The notes under the pieces: model-generated
Told to the model about the DNA's origin: nothing
Databases searched by the model: none
Seen by the model: only the letters and a program-made list of their open reading frames with translations
Assembly (NCBI GenBank): GCA_013396635.1
Contig: WBMW01005278.1
Span: 124,001-188,000, forward strand
DNA length: 64,000 nt
Reading direction: 5' to 3'
Source: Penelope pileata
Lineage: Eukaryota; Chordata; Aves; Galliformes; Cracidae
Position numbers and translations under genes: made by a program
In this document: positions 1 through 11,500 of the stretch, one piece after another
How positions within the stretch are numbered: position 1 is the stretch's first letter
Layout of the letters: the number at the start of each line of letters is the position of its first letter

Positions 1-3000
1 AATTATAATATTCTCGTATTTCAAACATTTGGAAGTTTTTACCATATAACATTGGAATTCCTTTCCATGATGTCTGCAGAAAAAAGAGAACTCATCTGCA
101 TAACGCTGTATCGGATTTGAATAGAGCTGAATCTGCTGTTAAGAAATGAATATTTCACAGTCTGCATTAGGAAAAGACAGCCTTAACTGTGCAGGATATG
201 GTTCATTTAAAAAAAAAAAAAATCTTCTCCTCCAAAACTGGCTGATCTGACCTACGCTTCTTTGCTAATAAGGAAAAATAGGTATGTTGATGCTAATAGG
301 CAGAAATAACTAGTCTCCAGACAGTAGTGTAGCGAAAAGCTGTAGTGTTGCTCCTCAAAAATTGCCAGTGTTACGTGGGCTTGCTAAGAAAAATTAAAAA
401 ACAACACAGTGAAACATATCTGTCCAGAATTTATCACTTAAGGAAGCAGAATGCAATCCAACACAAAAATGGGTCCGATGGCTGAGTTCAGAGATTCATT
501 TGCCTCAATATTCCTGTCTCCAACAGCAAGCATAAGTGAGTGCCCAGGGTGGGACGTGAAAAATAAACCTGAATATCCAGCTAAACTTGGTGCTTCCCCC
601 AATAGCTCTTCCTGTCTCCAGCTCTTTGGAGGTCACAGACTTTCTGTGTACTCAGCAATTCTTGACGGCTGCTCCTCGTGGGCTTCGTGCGAGTTCACAA
701 CTGATTGCAAAGGTGATTTTTCTCCTTCCATACAAGGATGGCAAAAATGCAGGGAAATATCTGTGGCTTTCTGGCAGTTCCTGCTGCAGCAGTGAGAGGA
801 GGGCTGACCTTTTCCCAGGTGTGGATATAAGGGGAATGTAAGCTGCAGAAGCCACAAAGCACAGAGGAGCTCCATGCCCTGTAATTTGGAGCTTGCAAGG
901 AAAAGGAGCAGGAGCAGGGAGAGGGCACAACGGGACCTGGGGTCTCTGGCAATGCACGTCTGCTGGGCAGCTCTTCTGGGGAAACGTCACAAGCAAGGAC
1001 CTAGTGACAGGAGGGAGAATAGCAAGCTCGTCGTGGCAAAGGGATTACAGAGAAACCGCGAAGTTCTCTATCAAGAGATTTGTGCTTTAATCCATTTCTC
1101 AGTAATCCTTCCCAAAACACTGAGGAATGGATCAAGGAATGATGACAGTTGGAAAGGTGAGCTCTGGGGCAGCAACACGTCCATGGGAAGAAAGGGGTGG
1201 GGGTTTTGGTTGTTTCTCTCCCCCTGCCCACAGATAGCCATGTCAAGAAGTGAATGAACTTAAAGAGATCTGAACACTGGGAGATTGCAGGGCTGCAGTG
1301 CGAGCTGGTGCAAAACTTCAATGGTCTGTGGTGTCGAAGGGGTCCATAATATTGCTGTTTAAGTTACAGGACCAAAGTGTTCCTGAATCTGCTGCAGGGA
1401 AAGTCTCTGCTCAGTGCAGGCGAAAAAGCCTGCAGCAAGGCAGTGGCGTTGACAAGGGCCGTGGGAGGGACTTTCAAGGGCAATTTCACAAAATGTTTGA
1501 AATCAATGGTATGGCTTCGATGGGAGTCTTATGTGGTATTTGTGAAAAAGATACAGCGGGACTAGAGAGGGCTGAGAAGAGCAGTGGAAGTGGTAAAGGC
1601 TGAGGCATGGAAACCCCTTCTCCGAGAGCCTCTGGAACCACTGCTGTTTGCAGAGGGGACGTGGGCTGTGGGTTTGTGTGCAAGGGCTGCCCCTGGGCAC
1701 GGGCTGCTGGCAGCAGCACCTTCCTGGTGCCCGAGCACCAGAACAGGGGGAAATCCAGTGCAACTGAAAGGCTGAGGTGGGAAAAATGTTCCTTTATGTC
1801 ATTTATACCGAGCTGTGGAACTGCTGAATGATAGCTGAAGCCAGAATCAGTGTTACCAATTGTATGGATAATTAAAAAAGATTGCTTATAATGGAAGGAG
1901 GAGGGGGAATCCCCTTTCATTGCATTGAAGCCAAGCTCCATCTTCTAGGATTAGCATGGAATTTGTCAGAAGCAGATTATTCCACCTTTCTCTTGGTGGG
2001 GCTTCATGGAACTCCCCTCCACGTCTGCTCTGCAGGTAACTGCTGGAAGGGAGACGTTTGGCTCCGTTCCAGCCTGGGAATTTCTGTGCTCCCAACTGCA
2101 AATTGCTTTTGGTCGGGATCAATTATCCTTCAATTAAGCAGATCCTCGGCGGATGTGAATGATCCATGGTCTGTTGGAATCCCTGCTCCATGGTTCATGG
2201 TGTTGGATGCAGTGGTGTTGAACACGCTGTAAGTGTGCTGAGTATCCATTCCTCTGGATGTTTCACAGGATTATTAAGTTACATGGGTTAGCAGGAGGAT
2301 TTGTAAAATGTTAATTTAATTGTACTTTAACTACTTGGATTAATTGTGCCCAGCTTCAGCAGCAAGGCACGTTCATCTGCTTGGTGAGCAGAAGGGAAGG
2401 CTGAGGGAGACACGTGGCTGTGTGACATGGACTTGGAAATCTCACTAATTTTGGCAAATTCTGTAGATTCTCTTTGTTGGTTGGTTTTTTTCCTTCTATT
2501 CCCAATGAGAGAAATCAAAAAAAACCCTGAAAATATATTACTTCTAAATGTAATTTACTGTTTAAAAAGGGAGGAAATTCTATATACCAAGAATTGTCTT
2601 TAGAGCTCTTTCTTTTAATGGTATTGTGGAGCTACCAAGTAACATTGGAACATCTTTGGAAGAGCTAGACGTGAAGGCACGCTATGAGTGCCCTGTGACA
2701 ACACAAATAGATGAACAAATTCAGCGTTAGAAAACTGCACAGGACAAAGCACAGCGCGTTCCTATCAGCTCACTCTGAAATTTGTGACTCTTAGTATTTC
2801 TCTCAAATATTCCTCGTTGGAACCTTGGACGAGGATTTTAATTCAAAAGAAGTTGTTGGAATGTGCAGATGTGTGGGAAGTGGGGCCTGCACACCCAGCA
2901 GCCGTTGTTGATTGGGGTTTGCAGGCATCAGGCTGGGCTCAGGGCTGTGGTTGGCCTCAGCCCTGCACGGGGCTCAGGTGGAGGCTGGTTGTTCCTCTGG

Positions 3001-4490
3001 TGTCCATCTGTGCCAGTATTTTTAGTTCAGACCAGGAATTCACTTGTAAAGCAGATCTCCCATTGCTTTACTGCATTTTTTTGTGGCGTGGAGTGGTTTT
3101 GGCGTGTGAAAATTGATTGGTTTTGGAATATGGCTCTGCTGAAATGGGTGCACCCCACTCATGCCCACCATGGGCCAGTGCTCAGGGCACAGCATCAGAC
3201 CAGAGCTGGGCCACAACAAAACATGGGAAACACGAGGATGCTGGGTCTTCAGGGAACTGCTGCACCTCACAGGTGTGCTCCTGTTGTGGGCACAGCACCC
3301 TCGGTACAACTGGTGTACCACTCCATCCACTGATCTCACCTTTGTTTCTCTTGGCTGAGATGGAAAAGAAAGAACAAGCTTCATGTTGTGGCATCTCAGG
3401 GGTGGAATTACACTTGCGTGCAGTACTGGGCAGACTGCTCACTGTCCAGTGCCCTGCAAGCTCCGTAGCATATGGTAGGAAGCTGACACTGCTGTTTTCT
3501 GGGCTCCTTCCTGTGTTGCTATTGTACCTGCAGCTTGCCCTGACAACCACCAGGACAGAAATGGTCATTTATTCATATTTAAATACTCATTTTTTTTCAT
3601 ATGGCCATGTTAAGATGCTGCAGCAAACTGAGTTGTGTTGCTTCTTGTAGAACTAACCATGTAGATTATCCCAGAGATATTCTTGAGATAGATTTTAGAA
3701 ATGAGGAAGCCCCAGGACTGGAATCATTCTCTTCAGGAGTGGTCCAGGGACTGAAATACAGTGATGAGCACTCAGCTTCAGTGCTTGTATTTGTGCTGTT
3801 CCCCTCTTCTGACCTACGCCATTGATTCTGGAGTTGCTTGGCTGCACAGCCACTGTGTGCAGAACTGAGAACTGCAGAGAGCTGTGCCACTACGTGTCCA
3901 ATACACATTTCCCAAACTCCATGCTAAAAGGAGGGCTGTATCACAGGTGCAATGAATCTTGCTGTCTTTGACCATAGTCAAGGAGGAGTTTTGGAAACCG
4001 CGTGCTCAGCATCCCTGAATACACCAATAGGAGCAAAAATGAGAAATGCATTTACATTATCAGCATTGCATCTTGGTGTTCTACCAACTTCTATCTCTGT
4101 TTGGGACTTGATCTTAACTGGGGTCATGTAGATAGTTAATCAGTACAGATTTCCTGGAAAACTGCTTAATCTGAGGCTTAGCTTTTAATCAGAAGGCTTT
4201 CCAGTTCAGGTCTAGTTGTCACAACACATAGAAGATATTCACCTCCAGACTAACTTCACTTTTTTTCAATTATTTTAAGTTTTCTACGACATGTAGATCA
4301 ATAAATTGAAAGCTGATTTGTAGCGAGTGGAAGACCTATTAATGTACAGCTTCCAAAGAACTAACTTTATTTTCTTAGTGAGAAACTCTTCAGTGACAAA
4401 GGAGAAGAGTGAGACGTCCCTGAGCTGAATGGGCTACAGCATGGAAGATCTAAAATTGATTTACAAGCAGTATGTCTTCCTAACATTACC
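1..4490. other. Single-copy noncoding DNA, no gene recognised
   Basis: No repeat family, RNA gene or coding exon is recognisable here. The only simple sequence is a 14-base A run at 209-222. An ATG-initiated open frame of 177 codons lies at 3117-3650 on the plus strand. It overlaps open frames on both strands, has no domain I recognise and shows no splice architecture, so I treat it as chance. The stretch looks like ordinary avian intergenic or intronic sequence. Confidence 0.6.
209..222. repeat. Poly(A) run
   Basis: Fourteen consecutive A bases. No gene-like or retrogene-like sequence precedes it, so it is read as simple sequence and not as the tail of a processed pseudogene. Confidence 0.85.
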
Positions 4491-4584
4491 CTTTCTTTTT
4501 TCTTTTATTTTCCTTTCCCCCTCCCTNNNNNNNNNNTTTTTTTTTTTTTTTTTCTTCCCCCCCCCTTTTTTTTTTTTTTTTTTT
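4491..4584. repeat. Pyrimidine tract with a 10-N assembly gap
   Basis: A run made almost wholly of T and C, interrupted by ten Ns at 4527-4536. It continues as a T17 run, a C-rich block and a second long T run. The gap sits inside the homopolymer, the usual place for an assembler or sequencer to fail, so the true length here is unknown. The open frame crossing it is an artefact of the T and C runs. Confidence 0.9.
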
Positions 4585-7500
4585 GCTTTTAGCAAGTACT
4601 TTGGAAATGGCGAGCCCTGTTGCAAATAGCTTGCATTAAAAAGAAACGAAATATGGCACAGAAAGATTGGATTTTATGGTTAAGCATGGTCGTCACGGAA
4701 GAGTGGTACATGCAATGACTCTTCAGTCTTCAGGAGATTAAGAACTGAATATTTTCAAGGTTATCTTTTGCTGTCTGATACACATTTCTGGTCCTCAGCC
4801 AATGAGCAGAAGGAAAATCAGAGGAGGACCAACCAATGGGACAAAACTCACCTCTTCTTCCAGGTCCTCCCCAGGGCAATCTCTCCATTGCTGAGCTGTG
4901 GTCTCACAGTGGGTGGAGGAGTGAAGTCATAGCTGCTGTCTGGGAAGAACATGGAGTAAAAGGCCAGGTCAGTAAGGATCCTGAGCTGCCTGTCTTGCAT
5001 GCCCTTGTGTACAGTTGTAACCATGGGGTGCTTTTTCCTTTTTCTTTCTGTTTGTTTCTGGAAGACTTGGTAGGCTGCAGACTGGTAGGACTGTACTTGT
5101 GGTAGGTATGTAGGACTGAAGAGGACACTCAGAGTGTCTGAGTCAGCTGTCCTGTACTTGCAGACAAGCTGGTGATGGTATCTCATCCAGAAGGATCCAC
5201 AGAGCATCCCTTCCATGAGCTGCCAAACCCCAAAGGCTGCAGAATGCATTCCAGCACCCTGGAACGAATGTGACTTTCCAAAGTCCTTTTCCACTTTACT
5301 GCCCCACAGACTCTGCAAAATATAGAGGAAGAGCCACGGCCACATTTAAACAGGCTTTTCTTAAAGGAAATTTCTCTCACCCCTCAATCTATGTATTCCA
5401 CATCAGTCTGTAGGACAGGTGGGTGAACCCCATCTGTCAAGACCAAAGGTAATGTTGTGCCTGAATGAGTCAGAGTCACTGCAAGACCCGAGGATGCAAA
5501 TCATGTGGATTTTCTTTACATTTATACTTAAGCCCCTTTTTTCCTTGCAATTCTTCTAATCCTTGCTATTTAGAGAGCATCTGCACTTTTTACCTTATTA
5601 ATGTTAGTCATATTAATAAATACCCATCACTGGTATTAAAGAGTTTAACTCCTAATTCATTCTTATAGAAGCATAAAGGCTGTTTGGCATGAACTAGCAT
5701 GCTTCCTGATGGTACTTATAATTTCTGCTCTAAATGTCTGAATTCTGCCTGCTTTTCCTTCGTACAATTGCAGTGGCTATATAGTTTACCTTAAAAAAAC
5801 TCAACCCCTGTCCATGATCTACTGCCTCAGATCTTGCCAAAAAGACAACTGCCATGAGCAAGGGCCAGAAGTTTCCCTCTGAGGCCATTAGTAAGTCGTT
5901 AGATGCTATCAATAATGCTGTATTTCTCTGGTCTTGTGCGCTTGCCCAGTGTTTTTCAGCCAGATCGAAACAGCAATGTCAAGCACGTAATTGCAGTGAC
6001 TTCCAAAGATACGACTTAAAAGAAATTAAGGTAGTAATTTGGAAGTTGGAACAAAACATGAAGGGTTATTAATACTCTTTTATGTAGTAAGGGTTTTGTG
6101 CACCAGCCTCCTTCACCAAGGGGAGCGTGCATTTCATCTATACCCCAACAAAACAGCGAGAAATGCAGCAGAGCCCGTGAGGAAGGAGCTCTGTCAGGAA
6201 ATTTCCATTCTCCTCATTGCCATCACGAAGACACACTCTTCCAATGCATGCTCTTCCAATCTGAACTGTCAGCCTTTAAGTGTTCACTGCACAGTAGCAA
6301 GGGCACAGCAAGCAGGTTAGTTTCCACAGCTTGAACTTATTTGGCTTTCTTGTATTAACAGTAGTAATGCAAACTGTCTCTGCCTCTGTAAAATCAAGCT
6401 AGGCACAGTTTTGTTGATAGAAAGTACATTTACTTGCATTTAACCAATTTTTGGCAGTATTGGGAGATAATTCTTGATTAATCTGCAGTAACGTTTTTTT
6501 TACAGAGGTTCAGCCTGTTGTGACAGACACTCCCAATTTCTGCTCTTGGGAACATGCTTCCCTGAGTTATAATTTTTTCTGCATCTGATAGATCACTGCA
6601 GGGTGATTCCTGGCAACTCAGGCTTGTTGGATGTGTATGCAGACAGATTGCATTCTCTCTAATGCTTTGAATCATATTGTGCTATGTATCCAGTTAGTGT
6701 GATCTCCAATTTCCAGTGAGTTTTGAGATGTTTTCTTTCTATTAGCTGAATTCTGGGTCTGGAGAACCTAGAGCTGCATGGGTGCAATAACCAGAGTCTT
6801 TGCTGGGAAAGGCGTATTTTCTCTATAGGAGTCTTACAGCAAAACCAGGTTGAGGATTTCTGTGTGTCCAATCTGGCTCTGTCATTTATGAGCATAAAAG
6901 GTTTAGGGCATCTGTCCATGGCTGGTGGATCCATAGGAGCTTCTCCACACTGGCCTCTTTCTTTTGATCAGCTCTTGGAAGCGATCAGACAAGAAAGCAA
7001 ACGTGTGTGTCATTTCCTTACAGGGCAGAATGTTTTATTTCTGTTTCTTTCTTACTAAAGCTCGCCTGCTCTTGCAAACTGAGGCAGAAATTACAATTTT
7101 GCTGGTTATTTCCTGCAGAAACACGCTAAAGAACTTCCTTAGCTATGGTAGAATCAAAAAGGTTTTAACTTCATACGTTTCACCAGTTAGAGCTCATCAC
7201 GTCTTCTTGTGATGTCAGTTGGTAACATTACTTGCCTGAAAAGAATTTCATGCATGACCATGCCAATTAAATCTAATCTTTTCTGCTGAACTGTCCAGAA
7301 ACCTACAAAATACTTACATGAATAAACAGAAATAATCGTAACTTGGAGCAGAAAGTCTGTCAAAATACAGAAAGACAGCGCAGGTCTTGGCAGGGAATGA
7401 GGGAAGAAGAGCAAACTCCGAGGAAAAAACTGAAGCCTGCTTTCTATATGCTTTCCACGGGAACCCCATCCGTTCTGCAGTGGGATCAAAGGGAATCGTT

Positions 7501-7789
7501 TTCCTTGCTTCACTACAGTTTTGAGCAGCAATGAGAACAGTGGCAGATTTAAGCATAATATTGCAGTTCTCCTCCGCTCTGCGTTTTCTCGCTGCTAATA
7601 TTAAAGCCCTGGGAAAGGAGTGTTATTAATAGTGTTCCTGAGAATACTTTGACATGCATTGCAAAGGAAGGAACAATTCCGCCAGAAATAAGGAGAGCTT
7701 GAAAGAGCGAGAATTTGTTTTCTTTCCTTTTCTTCTCTGAAGTTCTCATTATCGATATTTCAGCAGGCACTTTAAAATGAGATGAAGTA
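4585..7789. other. Single-copy noncoding DNA, no gene recognised
   Basis: Ordinary unique sequence of mixed base composition. Many short open frames occur on both strands, none over about 165 codons and none with a recognisable domain. No interspersed repeat or RNA gene was identified. Confidence 0.55.
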
Positions 7790-8115
7790 ATCACAGAGGA
7801 ATGAGAGCTGTATTGTTACTGAAGAGAAACTGATCATATTATGTAATAAGGTGGCTAAAGCTCCCTGCCGTTATTAGGCTAATAATGGCAGACTGATGGC
7901 ACCTTTCCCTTGCATGACTTCCAGACTGACTTCCAGAGCGCAGAGATCTCTTCACCCCCAATTAAAACCACTACGGCCTCTAAGGCCCAACATGGCAGCA
8001 GCTTAGCAGCATGCCAAAACAAATGTGTTTTACATGGCCAGGCAAAGTGCACGCTCGCTATGTATTACTGTTAAGATGTTAAGCATTTAGACAAGCTGAA
8101 ATAATGATCTGCATT
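7790..8115. promoter_or_regulatory. Candidate conserved noncoding element with TAAT palindrome
   Basis: An AT-rich, repeat-free block containing several TAAT homeodomain-type cores and a near-perfect palindrome at 7866-7890. The palindrome arms are 12 bases and match at 11 positions around a single central base. Each arm ends in an inward-facing TTATTAG/CTAATAA core. The block lies directly beside a CR1 insertion (8352) that does not enter it. This is a look-alike judgement from composition and motif density. No alignment was available, so conservation is inferred and not seen. Confidence 0.3.
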
Positions 8116-8351
8116 TTTGGTACCTGGTTGCTGCACAGGGCTGATGATAACCTGCCCTTGCGATTCTTCTCGTTGCCTCATCTGGGTGCGTTATTAATGG
8201 ATAACCATTACAGTGTGTCTGAGAAATACCTACCCCGAGGAAAGCCATCTGCTGCACTGTCAACAGCAGCCTGGGTAGCACTTGCACCTTTGCAGTCCTC
8301 AACAACACTTGGCTTGGCTTATCCGTTGCGTATAGCTCCATGTTGGTTTGA

Positions 8352-8565
8352 CATAGAATCATAGAAACATTGAGGTTGGAGAAACCCTCTGAGATCCCCC
8401 AGCCCAACCCCACACACCAGACCATGCCCACTGAGCCATGTCCCCAGTGCCACATCCCCACGGGGCTGGAACACCCCCAGGGACGGGGACTGCCCCACTC
8501 CCTGGCAGCTGTGCCAGTGCCTGACCGCTCTGTGCAGAAGACATTTTCCTAATACCCAACATGGA
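8352..8565 (-). mobile_element. CR1 LINE, 5'-truncated, GC-rich subfamily (copy 1 of 3)
   Basis: The plus strand starts with the reverse complement of the CR1 3' octamer tail (catagaatcatagaa). It continues through the usual CR1 3' end (the reverse complement of a block reading about ttggagaaaccctctgagat) into GC-rich CR1 3' sequence. It ends near a ctaataccc motif typical of the 'ggatattag' position of CR1. About 210 bp remain of an element that is several kb when full length, as usual for CR1. Its core is nearly identical to the copies at 27565 and 44840. No intact ORF2 remains. Confidence 0.93.
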
Positions 8566-11500
8566 CCCATTTCTGGCTTGTTTTTGGGGTGTATGAATTA
8601 CAGCAGCCTATCCCATCCTGTGGTAATTTATTATCTGTGCCCGTATCTCAAGTAATAAGATAAAGTTAATCAATAGAACTTGTGTTTAGTATCAATATTC
8701 CTGGTTCTCACTTTCAGTGCTTTGAGGAGTGCGGAGATTTCAGCCCACGCTCTTTAGGGGTGGGTTTGTGCTTTTCCAGCTCAGCGTTCACAGCCAAATG
8801 GGAAAGTGTGGCAATTAGACAAGATTGGCAGTTGTAATAGGACCAAAGAATGGTGTGCTTTTTCTTTTATTCTCCACAAATTTGTTGAATGCAGGAATTC
8901 AAACTTGTGACTCAGACCCTCAGGATCATCAATTTGGCTTCAAAATATGTAAGAAGTGGTATTTTAACATACATATAGTTCTTAATACTTCTTTGTTCTG
9001 TGGCTTCAGATTTTCCAACTTTATCCCTTAACTAGAGGCTGTAAACTTTGAGGTATAAAGCAAAATTAAAATTAAATTCTAGGCTTTGGGGGCTGTAAGA
9101 ACACAATATATATTGCAGTTTCGAAGATACGGCTGTGAAAGCTGGTAACAGAGGCTGAAGCACATAATTTGCTCCTGGTACTGTTTTAGCTGTGCTCAGG
9201 GTTGTCGAGTTCTTTTCCTGGTGTTTTCTTTCTCTGAGTGCAGCAAACACAATTTGCTTCATTTAGAGTAAACTTGTTTCTTGCTCAACACTTTTATTGA
9301 ATCATAAAAGTAATAATAATAACAAAAATAAACCTTCTTATCTATAGCTTGGTGAGGGCTGTGCGAGAATGTTCAGGATGGACATTTCAATGCAAATCAT
9401 TGTGGAGATTTAATCTTTTTCAGACTCCCACCCAACTGTGTTCTTATGAACCCAACTGCAGCACTGAACGTGACTTTTGGGTTCAGTGAAAGAGATGTTC
9501 ACGTTGTTTTCTTGCTGTTGGCTCATCATCTCGCTTTTTCGTTGTCAATCTTAACATAAAATACTGCAGGGTTTTAAAGGCAGGCCAAAATGTTGCTCCT
9601 TTCCTGAGACAGGTTTACTCTTTGTCAAAATACAGGAAGAAAAAATGGAGATCAGTTTCAAAGCTTTTTGCTGCAATTTCCAACTGTTGGCGTCAAGTCT
9701 AATACATTGCAGCTGATCTCAAATCTTCTAAAATCAACTCTCCTGTCTGCAGCATCTTAATTAATGGTGCTGGAGCTCTCCACCTATTAAAAGGAATCCA
9801 TTTACTTGCAGAAAGAGAATTACAGTCTTGACATATTTTCCCCGCAAATCCATTTACATTCACTTCCTTTGCTACTATGGACTCGGATAAAACAATTGTA
9901 CTTTTAAAACTCTGGCAGAAGACAACTTTCAATGGAAATTTCTTTTGCAAACATTTTATCCTGACAGTTTTATGAGGCTATGAATAGGAACTTGAGGCAG
10001 AATTCAGCGTATTGATAGGTTTTAAGAGACTGCATGAGCAGAGCCTGCTGAAAGCAATTTCAGAAGTCAGTCACAATATCCATTAGTTTACAGACATACC
10101 AAAAGAAACTTTTGCCTTCGCTCCACTTTTGATCAGCTCTTTCCCACCTGTATAAAACACTTCAGAGTGGAGGTCAAGCACTTAGGCCTTAGGAGCTACC
10201 AAGTGCAATGTTTGGGTGTTGGCAATGCCATGAGCTCCAGCAGCAGTTTTACCTTAAAATCCCACTGTTTTAGGCAAAGCCCCACAGCCTGGGAACACCA
10301 TGGCTGCTTCTGTTGCCAAATGCCCATAAAATCCCACCCATAAGAGCCATGGTTTGGTCATTCCTTCTCAGGACTGATTTTGGCCATGTCTGTGTTTCTT
10401 CCCGTTTGTGCTTTGCTGTCGTGTTAGGGTGGATTTGTTTCCTCTCAGGAGCCCTTGAGGTGAAGCTGCTTCTTCATCCCCTGATCCCTCTGTGTCTGTG
10501 TGCCATTCCGAGGGCTCTCTTTTTCTGACACTTTTATTGTTTCAAAGCCTTTTGCTTTCCAGTTGACTCCAATTTTGGTTGTCAAAAGTAATCACATCGT
10601 TGTTTTTTGGAAGCTCTTACACTTTTTTTGACGTTTGTAACATTTGAAGGAAAAGTGGGTGGCAAAGATGTAGTGCACTTCATCCTCTCTGGGTCTTCAG
10701 TGTGCTTCACTGCTTTGTCTAGGGGTGAGCAGCAGCTAATTGAAGGCATTTAGGTCGTTCTTGATGAGCCTTTTCCTACCTGATACACCAAGCTGTTGGA
10801 AAGTGTACAAATATCCCTTTTGTTTCTGATATCCCTTTTCTTTCTGTTTTCCAGAGCTGATTATGAGAGGCAGGGATGTTTTTTTTTCATTGAAGGAGTG
10901 AAAAGGTTGTTTTCTGGTCAAGCCTAGGTGGGAGGGGAATAAAGAAGAGGCAGGTGGGGAAAGCAAAAGAGAACAAGGTTGGAGTCCAGCAGCTAATTGA
11001 CTCCTGGTCGTGGGTTTGTCACCTCCCCCATTTGGTGAACACATACCATGCACCTTGATCCTGCCCCCATTAAGAAAATAAGAAAATGATGGGACAGTGG
11101 CATTTTTATTGAAATGCAGATTGTGCTTTCTGGCCAGCCCAGTGCTTTCGACAGAGCTCTGAGTCGTACATCTCATGGCTGAAGGGTGCTTGCAACCTGG
11201 GAGCTAAAAATGATGAGCAGTCAATTCCTGTTTTTGTGCCAAAATTACAGCTGTAGTGGTCAGCTGCAGCGTCGTGCCTTTCCATGGTAACATCAGAGAG
11301 AAAAATCGTTTCCATACAAATTTTCATCAGCGCTCTTTGTGTTTGTTGCTGAGCGTGACCATTTCTTTTGATATATTAATAATTTTCTCCCAGCTGACAA
11401 TGTAAATATGCCTGTTTGGTGAGGTGTTCTGTTTTTTCCATGCATATTTATTGTAAATTAAGTGCTAAATTTCATTGCATTAGCTCAGGGATGGATTTAA

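Noticed and set aside
3117..3650. 177-codon open frame, the longest in the window
   Set aside because: No recognisable domain. It overlaps other open frames on both strands, and its composition is that of GC-richer noncoding DNA.
10736..11176. 146-codon minus-strand open frame
   Set aside because: Low-complexity serine- and lysine-rich translation with no recognisable family.
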